Below are positions 1 to 5,914 of a stretch of DNA of 6,928 nt, in pieces. Location: NCBI GenBank assembly GCA_945901195.1, contig CAMDKB010000248.1, positions 1 to 6,928 of the forward strand, written 5' to 3'. The notes beneath the pieces were generated by a model. It was given only the letters and a program-made list of their open reading frames with translations. It did no database searches and was not told where the DNA came from. Origin of the DNA: Rhizobium sp. Q54 (GTDB taxonomy: Bacteria > Pseudomonadota > Alphaproteobacteria > Rhizobiales > Beijerinckiaceae). A program made the translations under genes and the position numbers. Positions within the stretch are counted from its first letter, which is position 1. Every line of letters begins with the position of its first letter.

Positions 1-27
1 CGCATCAAGGGAGATGGTATCAGTCAT
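1..27 (-). CDS. start of the next phage gene, possibly terminase large subunit (partial)
   Basis: An ATG at 27-25 overlaps the stop of the small terminase-like gene (ATGACTGA) and stays open to the window edge, reading MTDTISLDA. Overlapping starts of this kind are common between packaging genes, and TerL usually follows TerS. Nine codons cannot identify a product, and no clear Shine-Dalgarno precedes the ATG, so translation would have to be coupled. The assignment rests on position only. Another in-frame ATG lies further down at 5-3, on a different frame. Confidence 0.35.
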
Positions 28-469
28 TTGCGACGATAGGCATATAGTCGATTACACGCTGGTTCGCCTCGGCCAGCGCCGCCGTTATGCTTATGGAAGT
101 CTGCTCGACGGACACATCGAGGCGATCGCCATAAGTGCGAGGCTTAAGCTTGGAACTCGCCCATTTTCTGGCGTCAATCCGCACTCGCAATTGCTGGACC
201 CATGCAGACGCCTGTCGTCCGTCAAGCCCTTCGGGCATGGGCGTGTCGGCAAGCTCGATCAGTTCTTCGGCCAACCGGTCAGCTCGGTCTTCAATCGCTT
301 GCTGATAGTGGCGCTTGAGATCAGGATCCCGCCGAAGGCAATCCTTGGCCCACGCGTAGCTTGGGGCAGGCTCTAGCCTATTTAACGCCGACGATAAGCT
401 GGCGCCGTTCGCGATGCTCTCAAGGATGATAGGCCACAGTGCGTCAGGGTCGTATCGGACGACAGCCAT
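20..469 (-). CDS. phage terminase small subunit-like protein (TerS)
   Basis: A 149-residue protein resembling the DNA-recognition subunit of phage terminases, which binds the packaging site and presents DNA to the large ATPase/nuclease subunit. An N-terminal helical region (about residues 8-48) fits the family's helix-turn-helix. It is followed by a long charged helix (about 48-75), and then a C-terminal stretch RVRIDARKWASSKLKPRTYGDR (split here: RVRIDARKWASSKL, then KPRTYGDR), which is characteristic of Sf6-type and related small terminases. I chose the ATG at 469 over the longer in-frame start at 526 because AAGGAG (479-484) lies 9 nt upstream and the extra 19 residues are cysteine-rich and unlike the family. 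It lies downstream of a broken small phage gene and may overlap the next gene by 8 nt. In satellites a TerS homologue redirects helper-phage packaging; in a prophage it serves the phage itself. Confidence 0.72.
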   Translation of the reverse strand: MAVVRYDPDALWPIILESIANGASLSSALNRLEPAPSYAWAKDCLRRDPDLKRHYQQAIEDRADRLAEELIELADTPMPEGLDGRQASAWVQQLRVRIDARKWASSKLKPRTYGDRLDVSVEQTSISITAALAEANQRVIDYMPIVAND

Positions 470-551
470 GTCAGGGCGCTCCTTACAAGGTCGGTGACAA
501 TAGCATATTAAGGGCAATTGTTGCACTGCGACTAGCTCGAAGGCCGGTCCG

Positions 552-969
552 CTACCGAACGTGGAACACTCGCGCGCGGAGCCTCGCCGGCCACCCGAAG
601 ATGCGGCAGTTTCCGTCTGTAGCGTGAGGGTCGTAGGACTTGATCACGTAAGGCGCGATAGAGCCTACCTGTGTGAAGGCAACCAGAGCTGCCTCGCAGC
701 AGGCGATCGTGTCCCTGGTGACCTTCAGCCGCTTCGGTCCGCGCGGCGAGCAACCGTCGGAGTAGAACCAGACTGAGACCTCATGGCTGATCCAGCCCGC
801 TGCTGGTCGAACGTTGCTCCCGTTGAGCGCGTTCCAGCATCGGATGATGGTTCCTCTCAAATAGGACCTCACTGCCGTCGGCGCGGATGTAGGCGCCATA
901 CGGCAGGTGAGCGTACTTTCCGCTGTAGGGTGGCCGGGCGGATGCTCTTTTTTCGCTGTGCTCCGTCAC
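552..969 (-). pseudogene. small phage-associated protein, apparently frameshifted
   Basis: Two overlapping frames seem to make one protein. The first begins at GTG 969, with an excellent Shine-Dalgarno (GGAGG, 977-981, spacing 7), and reads through YAHLPYGAYIRADGSEVLF to a stop at 781. The second carries GWISHEVSVWFYSDG and runs on to a stop at 552. From memory, phage and prophage hypothetical proteins have a 'GSEVLF...R...P' segment followed by 'W(I/V)...WFY.DG' in one chain, so the two halves look like one gene joined by a +1 shift near 820-835 on the plus strand. Both halves use mostly G/C-ending codons in their own frame. I saw no slippery heptamer, so a mutation or a sequencing error is likelier than programmed frameshifting. 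The function of the family is unknown to me. Alternatively these are two separate overlapping small genes. Confidence 0.5.
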
Positions 970-976
970 GTTGATT

Positions 977-981
977 CCTCC
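977..981 (-). promoter_or_regulatory. strong Shine-Dalgarno for a GTG start
   Basis: On the minus strand TGGAGGAATCAAC directly precedes the GTG at 969. The GGAGG core lies 7 nt upstream and decides the non-ATG start of the small phage gene. The rest of the 970-1169 gap shows no clear promoter or terminator. Confidence 0.65.
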
Positions 982-1155
982 AGTTGCGTTTTGATATTCT
1001 CGATATGGGTATTAGCCCAGCGGCGACGACGGTCGGGACGCGATGGGCGTGATTTTCTATTGTCTCTCTATGACCCCTTATGACTCTTGGAATTTCTGGC
1101 AGTTGTTCTTGTTCATGGGCATACAAAGACCAGTAGAATGATAATCTGGGATCAC

Positions 1156-1182
1156 GTCCATCGCGTCCATCATGTCCGCCGA
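1156..1182. repeat. three 9-bp tandem units at the primase 3' end
   Basis: On the plus strand the units are GTCCATCGC, GTCCATCAT and GTCCGCCGA. The first two differ at two positions and the third is more degenerate. The repeat spans the primase stop codon (1170-1172). On the minus strand it reads as repeated GATGGACG. The 9-bp period keeps a reading frame, which suggests slippage expansion in or just after the coding end. No function can be assigned. Confidence 0.5.
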
Positions 1183-3449
1183 TCGCTTGCAGCAATGAGC
1201 GCCGCAGCGGCATTCTGGGCCTCATGTTGTTGCAGAGTTTTTTTCGCATAGATCACGCAGCGCTTGCCGTTTATCCTAAAACGCACGCTTTTCTCATTCT
1301 TGTTGCGGACGGAGATGTAACCGCACTCTTCCATCCTGTGAAATATCTTTCGGGCGTTGCGGCGGTCCGTGAGCCACTCCTTGAACGGGTTCCCGAAGGG
1401 AAGTGGTTGTGTGATATCATCCAAGGTCAGCGCGTCCGGCCAATTAAGTGTTTCCAGAGCGTCTTGGAGTTCGGCATCTTCCGGTGATTGGTTTGCGCCT
1501 ACTATCTCCCAGAAGGCAGGCGTCTTCGGCGGTGGCGCCTTTGGGTCGAAGCCATCGAGACATAGTTCATTCAGATAGGCCACGACGTGACCCGTTCCGC
1601 CAGCCTCGTACCAAGAATAAAGCTGCGTCCAGTAATCAGGCGGAAATTCTTCACGAGTCAGGGGCGACCACGCGACGAAATGACGCCGATCATCTGGCGG
1701 CAGGTACACACCATCCAGCTTGTGATTAGTCGTGATGATGACGCCGCACACGTTGAGGACCGAGTATTCACGAAGGTGCTTTTCATCAACGCGCACAACG
1801 TCAGGCGGTGCGGCTGTATAGGTTTTCATATGATCGTAAAAGGCGAATCGATTGACTTCACCCAAGTCGCGCGCTTCGCTGACTCTCAGGATAACGGAGC
1901 GCACGTAACTGTTGAAGCGCCCCAGAATTTGTTGCGGTGATACCTCTGCGAGGTTCCACGGCCCTATGGCGACCTTCACCGGCTCCAGGATGGTGTCCTT
2001 GCCGATGCCCTGAGACCCTCCCAATACGATCGCATGATTGATCTTCTCACTGGGCCGTTGCACGCGGTGCGCCAGCCAGAGGATGATTTGGTCGGCATCA
2101 TCAAGATAGACCATCCGAACGTGATCGAGCCAAGGCCCGGCCTTGCTGGCATCGCCCAGCGGTTGCACCGCTGGTCGGTAGAGATTGAAAACTTGGCAGC
2201 CTGGCCGCTCAATCCAGCCTCCATCTGAGATGAGGCGATCCCGGATGATCTGCGGATGCCCCGGCGCCCACGTGACTTGCTCGACGGGCTGGTTCTGATC
2301 CAACCATGCGGCAGGCCTTTGGTGCTTCTGCTTGCCTGTTTCATCGAAAAGAGGCTGGCCTCCTCTATCTTTCAAGGGAACCGGCGGAAATCGTGAATTT
2401 ACGCTTGCGGCTGGCCAGTGTTCCCCCGAAGGCGCGAAGATGTAGGTGTGCGCGGGCATATAGGCGTGGAAGTCCGCCAACTTGGCGCCACTTGCCGACT
2501 CATCATCCCGTGCTCTGGCGATAGCTCTTTCTGCTGCTCGCAACGAATCCTGTTGGCTAAGACAATGAGCGCTGATCGGGTTTTCCCGGTTAAGCAGCAC
2601 GCCCGCGATCTGCTCGCTTGTGTAGCCGTCCCGGACCATGGCGCCGGCCAGCGCCATCACGTCTCGGCTGCGGTCTTCGCCCGGCGGGTTTTCGATCAAG
2701 TTCCGAATGTAAGCGGACGGTGGTGGATCGAGAGTGGCAGGAACAAGCCACCGGACATCGCCTATTCCGACCGATTGCGACAGCCGCTTTTCCATCGGCG
2801 CGGGCACGGGGAAGGCTGCTGCCATATCGGCAGAAGTGCAGGTTGTTCCGTCATCTGCCAAGAAGTTGAAGGCCATGGCGGGCGCGCGGCCCGCGGCGAA
2901 CTTCTTCTTATTCGGCCAGTTAACGGTTCCGGGCACGCGAAGGATGCGGTCAGCGTTCCATGTGCCAACGTCGCCACCGAACTCAGCGCCGATGCCCTGG
3001 TTGATGTTTTCGATGCTTTCTTTTGTTGCGCCCTCGACACGCCAAAGCGCTTGCCAACCGTTGCCAGACCAGTTGACGACGCAAGGCGGACAGGGGGCGT
3101 TCGTTAGCCTGTATTGAACGCGTCCGCGATCCCACTGAGTGCCATCCTTCGGAGGATCGATGTCCACATGCGCGAAGCGAATTCTAATAATGTCTGCCTT
3201 CGTCGCTTTCTTGTTGATGCCCGGACGAACAACATTGACAGAGAAATAAATGTTCTTCCCTGCGGTGTTCTGCGCAACTGCCCAGTCAGCTGCTGCGTCG
3301 GCATTGGCCCCAAAATCTCGGCTGTTGGTCGAGCCATCGGGTATGATTGCCGTCAAATGGATTTGGTCGGCGATCGTGGTTCGGAAGAACTCGACCATTT
3401 CCGATCTGTCGGGCTCCAGCGTCCCGGCAGCGTCACGAACAGCGCTCAT
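1170..3449 (-). CDS. phage/satellite primase-helicase (RepB-like AEP primase plus DUF5906 helicase)
   Basis: A 759-residue replication protein expected to prime and unwind element DNA. The N-terminal part (about 15-215) has the archaeo-eukaryotic primase pattern: the catalytic motif FAHVDIDP with D96 and D98, SGNGWQALWRV at 128-138, and DRILRVPGTVNWP at 167-179. Residues about 245-315 form a helical PriCT-like linker (DRSRDVMALAGAM...NPISAH). The C-terminal part is an AAA+/SF3-like helicase with Walker A GGSQGIGKDT (477-486, K484), a Walker B-region strand VILRVSEARD (519-528), a sensor segment VIITTNHK (570-577) and an arginine-finger-like DDRRH (586-590). The last 60 residues look like a winged helix. 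The ATG at 3449 overlaps the previous stop as ATGA and has GGAG 8 nt upstream; a longer in-frame ATG at 3494 lies inside the AlpA-like gene and is unlikely. All key motifs are present, so it looks functional. Confidence 0.88.
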   Translation of the reverse strand: MSAVRDAAGTLEPDRSEMVEFFRTTIADQIHLTAIIPDGSTNSRDFGANADAAADWAVAQNTAGKNIYFSVNVVRPGINKKATKADIIRIRFAHVDIDPPKDGTQWDRGRVQYRLTNAPCPPCVVNWSGNGWQALWRVEGATKESIENINQGIGAEFGGDVGTWNADRILRVPGTVNWPNKKKFAAGRAPAMAFNFLADDGTTCTSADMAAAFPVPAPMEKRLSQSVGIGDVRWLVPATLDPPPSAYIRNLIENPPGEDRSRDVMALAGAMVRDGYTSEQIAGVLLNRENPISAHCLSQQDSLRAAERAIARARDDESASGAKLADFHAYMPAHTYIFAPSGEHWPAASVNSRFPPVPLKDRGGQPLFDETGKQKHQRPAAWLDQNQPVEQVTWAPGHPQIIRDRLISDGGWIERPGCQVFNLYRPAVQPLGDASKAGPWLDHVRMVYLDDADQIILWLAHRVQRPSEKINHAIVLGGSQGIGKDTILEPVKVAIGPWNLAEVSPQQILGRFNSYVRSVILRVSEARDLGEVNRFAFYDHMKTYTAAPPDVVRVDEKHLREYSVLNVCGVIITTNHKLDGVYLPPDDRRHFVAWSPLTREEFPPDYWTQLYSWYEAGGTGHVVAYLNELCLDGFDPKAPPPKTPAFWEIVGANQSPEDAELQDALETLNWPDALTLDDITQPLPFGNPFKEWLTDRRNARKIFHRMEECGYISVRNKNEKSVRFRINGKRCVIYAKKTLQQHEAQNAAAALIAASDRRT

Positions 3450-3649
3450 CGGGCAGTCTCCGATGTAGACTGAACTCGATTGGCGTCCTTCCACGCATCA
3501 ATATCGGCGGGGTCGTAAAGCACCTTTCCTGTTCGGCCCGGCGTCTTGATGAACTTCGGGCCGATGCCCTTGACCCGCCAATTCTCCAGTGTTCCGACGG
3601 TCACGCCGATGTGCGGAGCTGCGGCTTTGGTGTCTAGAAGCGGTTTCAT
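3446..3649 (-). CDS. AlpA-like helix-turn-helix regulator / excisionase
   Basis: A 67-residue protein with a MerR/AlpA-type helix-turn-helix (HTH_17 style): a conserved start MKPLLDTKAAAPHIGV, the recognition-helix region TVGTLENWRVKGIGPKFIK, a wing around GRTGKVLYDPADIDAWKD, and a short polar tail. Proteins of this type act as transcriptional activators or recombination directionality factors. AlpA of Escherichia coli cryptic prophage CP4-57 activates excision, and AlpA controls Gram-negative PICI cycles. GGAAG lies 5 nt before the ATG. The stop overlaps the primase start (ATGA), so regulator and primase are translationally coupled. It heads the replication operon and lies downstream of a 109-bp intergenic region containing a palindrome that may be its operator. 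The class is clear; whether it regulates transcription, excision or both is inferred. Confidence 0.82.
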   Translation of the reverse strand: MKPLLDTKAAAPHIGVTVGTLENWRVKGIGPKFIKTPGRTGKVLYDPADIDAWKDANRVQSTSETAR

Positions 3650-3740
3650 ATGGTCTTCCCATCATGGCCGGCGCGGGCTTGCGTCGGTTACGATGGAAAA
3701 CAATCAGCATGAAGGCAGATCGATTTCGCGGAACAACGCG

Positions 3741-3759
3741 GACGAATTAATTATTCGTC
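3741..3759. repeat. AT-rich inverted repeat, possible operator
   Basis: Perfect 7-bp arms GACGAAT and ATTCGTC surround a 5-bp TAATT centre. It starts at the stop codon of the unrecognised gene at 3759-4442 and lies about 90 bp before the AlpA-like start. No T-run follows on either strand, so it is a poor intrinsic terminator. A binding site for AlpA or another element regulator is the better guess. Confidence 0.4.
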
Positions 3760-4442
3760 TATTCAGCATCGTCGGAATAGGATTTGCCATCTGCCCATGT
3801 CTTGTAGCGATTAAAGAGTCCGCGCACGGTATCTACCGTTAGTGCGTCGTCATGTCCTCGTTGCGCCATGAAGCTTGCTATTTTTTCATGGACCTGATTG
3901 TCAGACAGGGTATTAAAATCAATCTTCTCGTTCTTTACCAAGACCGCCATCGCCGCAGCAAATTTCTCCCAAGCTTTTGCCTTCGGGGGACGCCCCGCAC
4001 CACGCATATTTTTCATCTGGTAGGAGGGAGCCGCTGCTTGCGGTAACGGGCGAGAGATAGGATCCATCGACAAAAGCTGATGGAGATCTTTTGAACGGAA
4101 GGTGACGTAAGACACTTGCCAATATTTCCTGTCGCTGTGAATTCCTTTAGCTGGTTCATAGATAACTGTTGCGGCGAATTTTCCCGCGTCCCAGTTCACA
4201 TATGCGTTTGGATCTGAGCGCACCCAGTGCCAGTAATCGGCAGGTATTTCTGGTGCGCAATCGAAGTCGTGTTCCTCCCCGTCGCAGCGCGTGAGAGCAG
4301 TGCGCGTCCGTAGCAGCCTATCCTCTGCCCAATGTGCCAATGTCATCTTATCGTCGATACCCGCTTCGCGGAGCTTCGCAACCGCATTGAAGGAAGAAAT
4401 CCATTCGTCAGAATGATCTTTCGGTGTCGGAGCGACATTCAT
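3759..4442 (-). CDS. unrecognised protein coupled to the integrase
   Basis: A 227-residue soluble protein that I cannot assign to a family. The N-terminal half (about 10-130) is rich in tryptophan and aromatic residues (HWAEDRLLRTRT, DYWHWVRSDPNAYVNWDAGKFAATVIYEP, KYWQVSYVTF). A proline-rich linker with GAGRPPK (148-154) then leads to a helical C-terminal part (157-216) with WEKFAAAMAVLV and a segment HDDALTVDTVRGLFNRYKTW, the kind of small helical tail seen at the end of several prophage proteins. There is no signal peptide or membrane segment. The start overlaps the integrase stop as ATGA, with no separate Shine-Dalgarno, so it should be made together with the integrase. It is poorer in G+C than its neighbours: by hand, 28 of 60 bases are G/C at 4141-4200 against 41 of 60 in the integrase at 5401-5460. 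A role in integration or its control is guessed from coupling only. Confidence 0.75.
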   Translation of the reverse strand: MNVAPTPKDHSDEWISSFNAVAKLREAGIDDKMTLAHWAEDRLLRTRTALTRCDGEEHDFDCAPEIPADYWHWVRSDPNAYVNWDAGKFAATVIYEPAKGIHSDRKYWQVSYVTFRSKDLHQLLSMDPISRPLPQAAAPSYQMKNMRGAGRPPKAKAWEKFAAAMAVLVKNEKIDFNTLSDNQVHEKIASFMAQRGHDDALTVDTVRGLFNRYKTWADGKSYSDDAE

Positions 4443-5710
4443 GCGCGCACCCGTTCGAGTTCAATGACATTGCTGCGGTTTGCGCCTGTCAGCAGTTGCT
4501 CGACATGGCGGGCCCAAGCCTCCAGAGCGGCAGCCTTTTCATCTTTCCATTCATGGCGCTGATAGACGCCGACGATTCCACTCTTTGAGCCTGAGACGTG
4601 GTTCAATACGGCTTCTGTCACCTCTAGCCTCACACCTAGCCTTTGCAGTCCAGTAGCCAGCGTCCGCCGGAGGTCATGCAGTCGCCACGGGTCCATGGCT
4701 TCTGTGCTGTCGTTCTCGCGCGGAAGCGCCGCAATAAGCCTATCTAGCCGACGTTTCGCCCGCGAATAACCGCTGACCGAACTATGCCCAGTTGTGGAAA
4801 AAACGAGACCACGGCTTGGCCAACCACCATCCTTGCCAGACCGTATTGCTAGGTCGTCCAATTCGGCGATGGCCATATTTGAAAGCGGGGCCTCTAACGG
4901 CTTGTTGTTCTTGGATCGCGCCGCTGGCAAGGACCACATACGGCCTTTGCGATCGAGTTCCGACCAGTCAAGCGCGGCGATTTCCTCGCGCCTTGCGCCA
5001 GTCAGCAACAATAGGCGGACCATCGGCCCGAACGGATAGCCCAGCCCGTCCGTTGCGCGCCAGACAAGCGCCAATTCCCAGTCTGTCAGGACCCTATCGC
5101 GCGCTTTGGGCAAAGGTGGCGGCTTCATGCCGTCAATTGGCGATCGTTCGATATCCTCATGCTCCACCGCCCAACTAAAAAGGCGGCGAAGGACGCTGAA
5201 TAGGTTGGATGCTGTTGCGGTCTTGTCCAGCACGGGAGCCAGTATGGCTTTGATATCCTTCCGTGTGATGTCTGTTAGCGGTTTGTTGCCAAGGACGGGC
5301 ACGGCATATCTAAGAAGAAGGCTATGGCTGTCCTTGTGCGTTGCCTTCCATTCCTTGAGCAGGCACCCTTCGTGGAAGCGTTTGACATAGGGCTTGAAGG
5401 CCAGATCGACGGACCGACGGACGCTCTCGACCTTCTCCCGCTGGGGGTCGATGCCTTGCGCCACCTTCAGGGCCAGTCCATCGGCGACCTTTCGGGCGCC
5501 GTCGGCTGTGAGGTTGCCGAACTTGCCGACGGTGAAGCGGCGTACCGGCGAGCCCCGTCCGCCCATGCGGTACTGAAAGACAAAGACCTTCGCGCCCGCT
5601 GGCGTCACCTTCAATCCGAAACCGGATAGGCGGTCGTCCCAAAGCATCCAGTCCTTCTCGCCCGGCTGGGCGGCGTCGGTGCTGCTCTTCGTGATGCGTC
5701 CTGTCGCCAT
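4439..5710 (-). CDS. int: site-specific tyrosine recombinase (phage/island integrase, DUF4102 type)
   Basis: A 423-residue integrase that recombines the element's attP with the 3' end of a tRNA-Pro gene. The N-terminal DUF4102 domain (about 5-95) has WMLWDDRLSGFGLKVTPAGAK. A SAM-like core-binding domain (about 105-190) follows, then the catalytic domain (about 205-400). All catalytic residues are present: R240 in TGARREEI, a lysine in RSKNNK (267 or 270), H345 and R348 in LHDLRRT, H371 in LNHVSG and the nucleophile Y383 in GVYQRHEW. I chose the ATG at 5710 because families of this type begin M-TGRITK. The extra 19 residues from an ATG at 5767 would only translate a DNA palindrome, and GAGGAG lies 12 nt upstream of 5710. 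The gene points away from the att site and overlaps the next gene by ATGA. It looks intact. Confidence 0.95.
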   Translation of the reverse strand: MATGRITKSSTDAAQPGEKDWMLWDDRLSGFGLKVTPAGAKVFVFQYRMGGRGSPVRRFTVGKFGNLTADGARKVADGLALKVAQGIDPQREKVESVRRSVDLAFKPYVKRFHEGCLLKEWKATHKDSHSLLLRYAVPVLGNKPLTDITRKDIKAILAPVLDKTATASNLFSVLRRLFSWAVEHEDIERSPIDGMKPPPLPKARDRVLTDWELALVWRATDGLGYPFGPMVRLLLLTGARREEIAALDWSELDRKGRMWSLPAARSKNNKPLEAPLSNMAIAELDDLAIRSGKDGGWPSRGLVFSTTGHSSVSGYSRAKRRLDRLIAALPRENDSTEAMDPWRLHDLRRTLATGLQRLGVRLEVTEAVLNHVSGSKSGIVGVYQRHEWKDEKAAALEAWARHVEQLLTGANRSNVIELERVRA

Positions 5711-5711
5711 A

Positions 5712-5740
5712 GTGATTGCTAGCTCCTCTATAGCAATCAC
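5712..5740. promoter_or_regulatory. inverted repeat with the integrase Shine-Dalgarno in its loop
   Basis: Perfect 10-bp arms GTGATTGCTA and TAGCAATCAC flank a 9-nt loop. In the integrase mRNA the loop carries GAGGAG, and the structure ends one base before the ATG at 5710. It could be an RNA hairpin controlling ribosome access, or a DNA operator or recombinase-binding site between the gene and the att core. The sequence shows the symmetry; the role is inferred. Confidence 0.6.
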
Positions 5741-5767
5741 AGTAGCGTCGGTTCTGGTGGAATTCAA
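5739..5767 (-). promoter_or_regulatory. weak candidate promoter for the integrase
   Basis: On the minus strand TTGAAT (5762-5767) is separated by 17 bp from TACTGT (5739-5744). The -35 box matches the sigma70 consensus reasonably and the -10 box poorly. It would start transcription inside the inverted repeat before the integrase. No better candidate was found between the gene and the att site. Confidence 0.22.
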
Positions 5768-5811
5768 TGGGAAGGCGTGGATAAAGATTGAGTTATTTCA
5801 GAGGTAATCGG

Positions 5812-5847
5812 TTAGAAGTTGAGATATAGAAAGGGCTGAGCTTCTAA
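5812..5847. repeat. 7-bp inverted repeat abutting the att core
   Basis: TTAGAAG (5812-5818) and CTTCTAA (5841-5847) are perfect complements separated by 22 bp. The right arm ends exactly where identity to the tRNA anticodon loop begins at 5848. It lies on the element side of the junction and could be a recombinase or accessory-protein site, but 7-bp arms at this distance can occur by chance. Confidence 0.3.
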
Positions 5848-5892
5848 TTCGGGAGCAGGGGGTCGGAGGTTCGAATCCTCTCACTCCGACCA
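5848..5892 (+). other. integration site (att): 3' fragment of tRNA-Pro(CGG)
   Basis: The fragment folds as the 3' part of a tRNA: anticodon loop TTCGGGA (5848-5854, anticodon CGG at 5850-5852), 3' anticodon stem GCAGG (5855-5859), variable bases to 5864, T-stem GGAGG (5865-5869), T-loop TTCGAAT (5870-5876), T-stem CCTCT (5877-5881), acceptor strand CACTCCG (5882-5888), discriminator A (5889) and encoded CCA (5890-5892). The bases before 5848 (CTTCTAA) do not pair with the GCAGG stem, so the D-arm and acceptor 5' strand are absent and this is not a functional tRNA. The intact tRNA would begin CGGAGTG and carry CCTGC before the loop. A fragment starting at the anticodon loop next to an integrase is a classic attachment site. 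Confidence 0.9.
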
Positions 5893-5914
5893 ATTTCCCG
5901 CAAATTCAAGCCCC

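Larger units (their letters stand above)
1..5892. mobile_element. right-hand part of an integrated phage-like element or phage satellite (tRNA-Pro site)
   Basis: The stretch carries a tyrosine integrase beside a truncated tRNA 3' end, an AlpA-like regulator, a primase-helicase and a small-terminase-like gene, all on the minus strand. The tRNA is on the plus strand and only its 3' half is present at 5848-5892. The missing 5' half, and a reconstituted intact tRNA-Pro, should therefore lie beyond the left window edge, making the element everything left of the fragment. The left end is not in the window. Whether this is a complete prophage, a remnant or a satellite cannot be decided here. Confidence 0.8.

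Noticed and set aside
869..1249. Minus-strand open frame of 126 codons bridging the primase end and the small phage gene
   Set aside because: It overlaps both better-supported genes in another frame, is arginine-rich and low-complexity (GGHDGRDGRD comes from the 9-bp repeat), and has no convincing ribosome-binding site.
2418..3107. Plus-strand open frame of 229 codons opposite the primase
   Set aside because: It is antisense to a gene with full primase motifs. Its translation has no recognisable domain and reflects the high G+C shadow of the true frame.
3446..3494. Longer primase start at ATG 3494
   Set aside because: It would read 15 extra codons inside the AlpA-like gene. ATG 3449 has GGAG at 8 nt and the typical ATGA overlap.
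5711..5767. N-terminal extension of the integrase from ATG 5767
   Set aside because: The added residues translate the palindrome (TVIAIEELAIT) and precede the conserved family start MATGRITK.
5848..5892. Functional tRNA gene
   Set aside because: The D-arm, the 5' acceptor strand and the 5' anticodon stem are missing, and the bases before the anticodon loop cannot pair with GCAGG.
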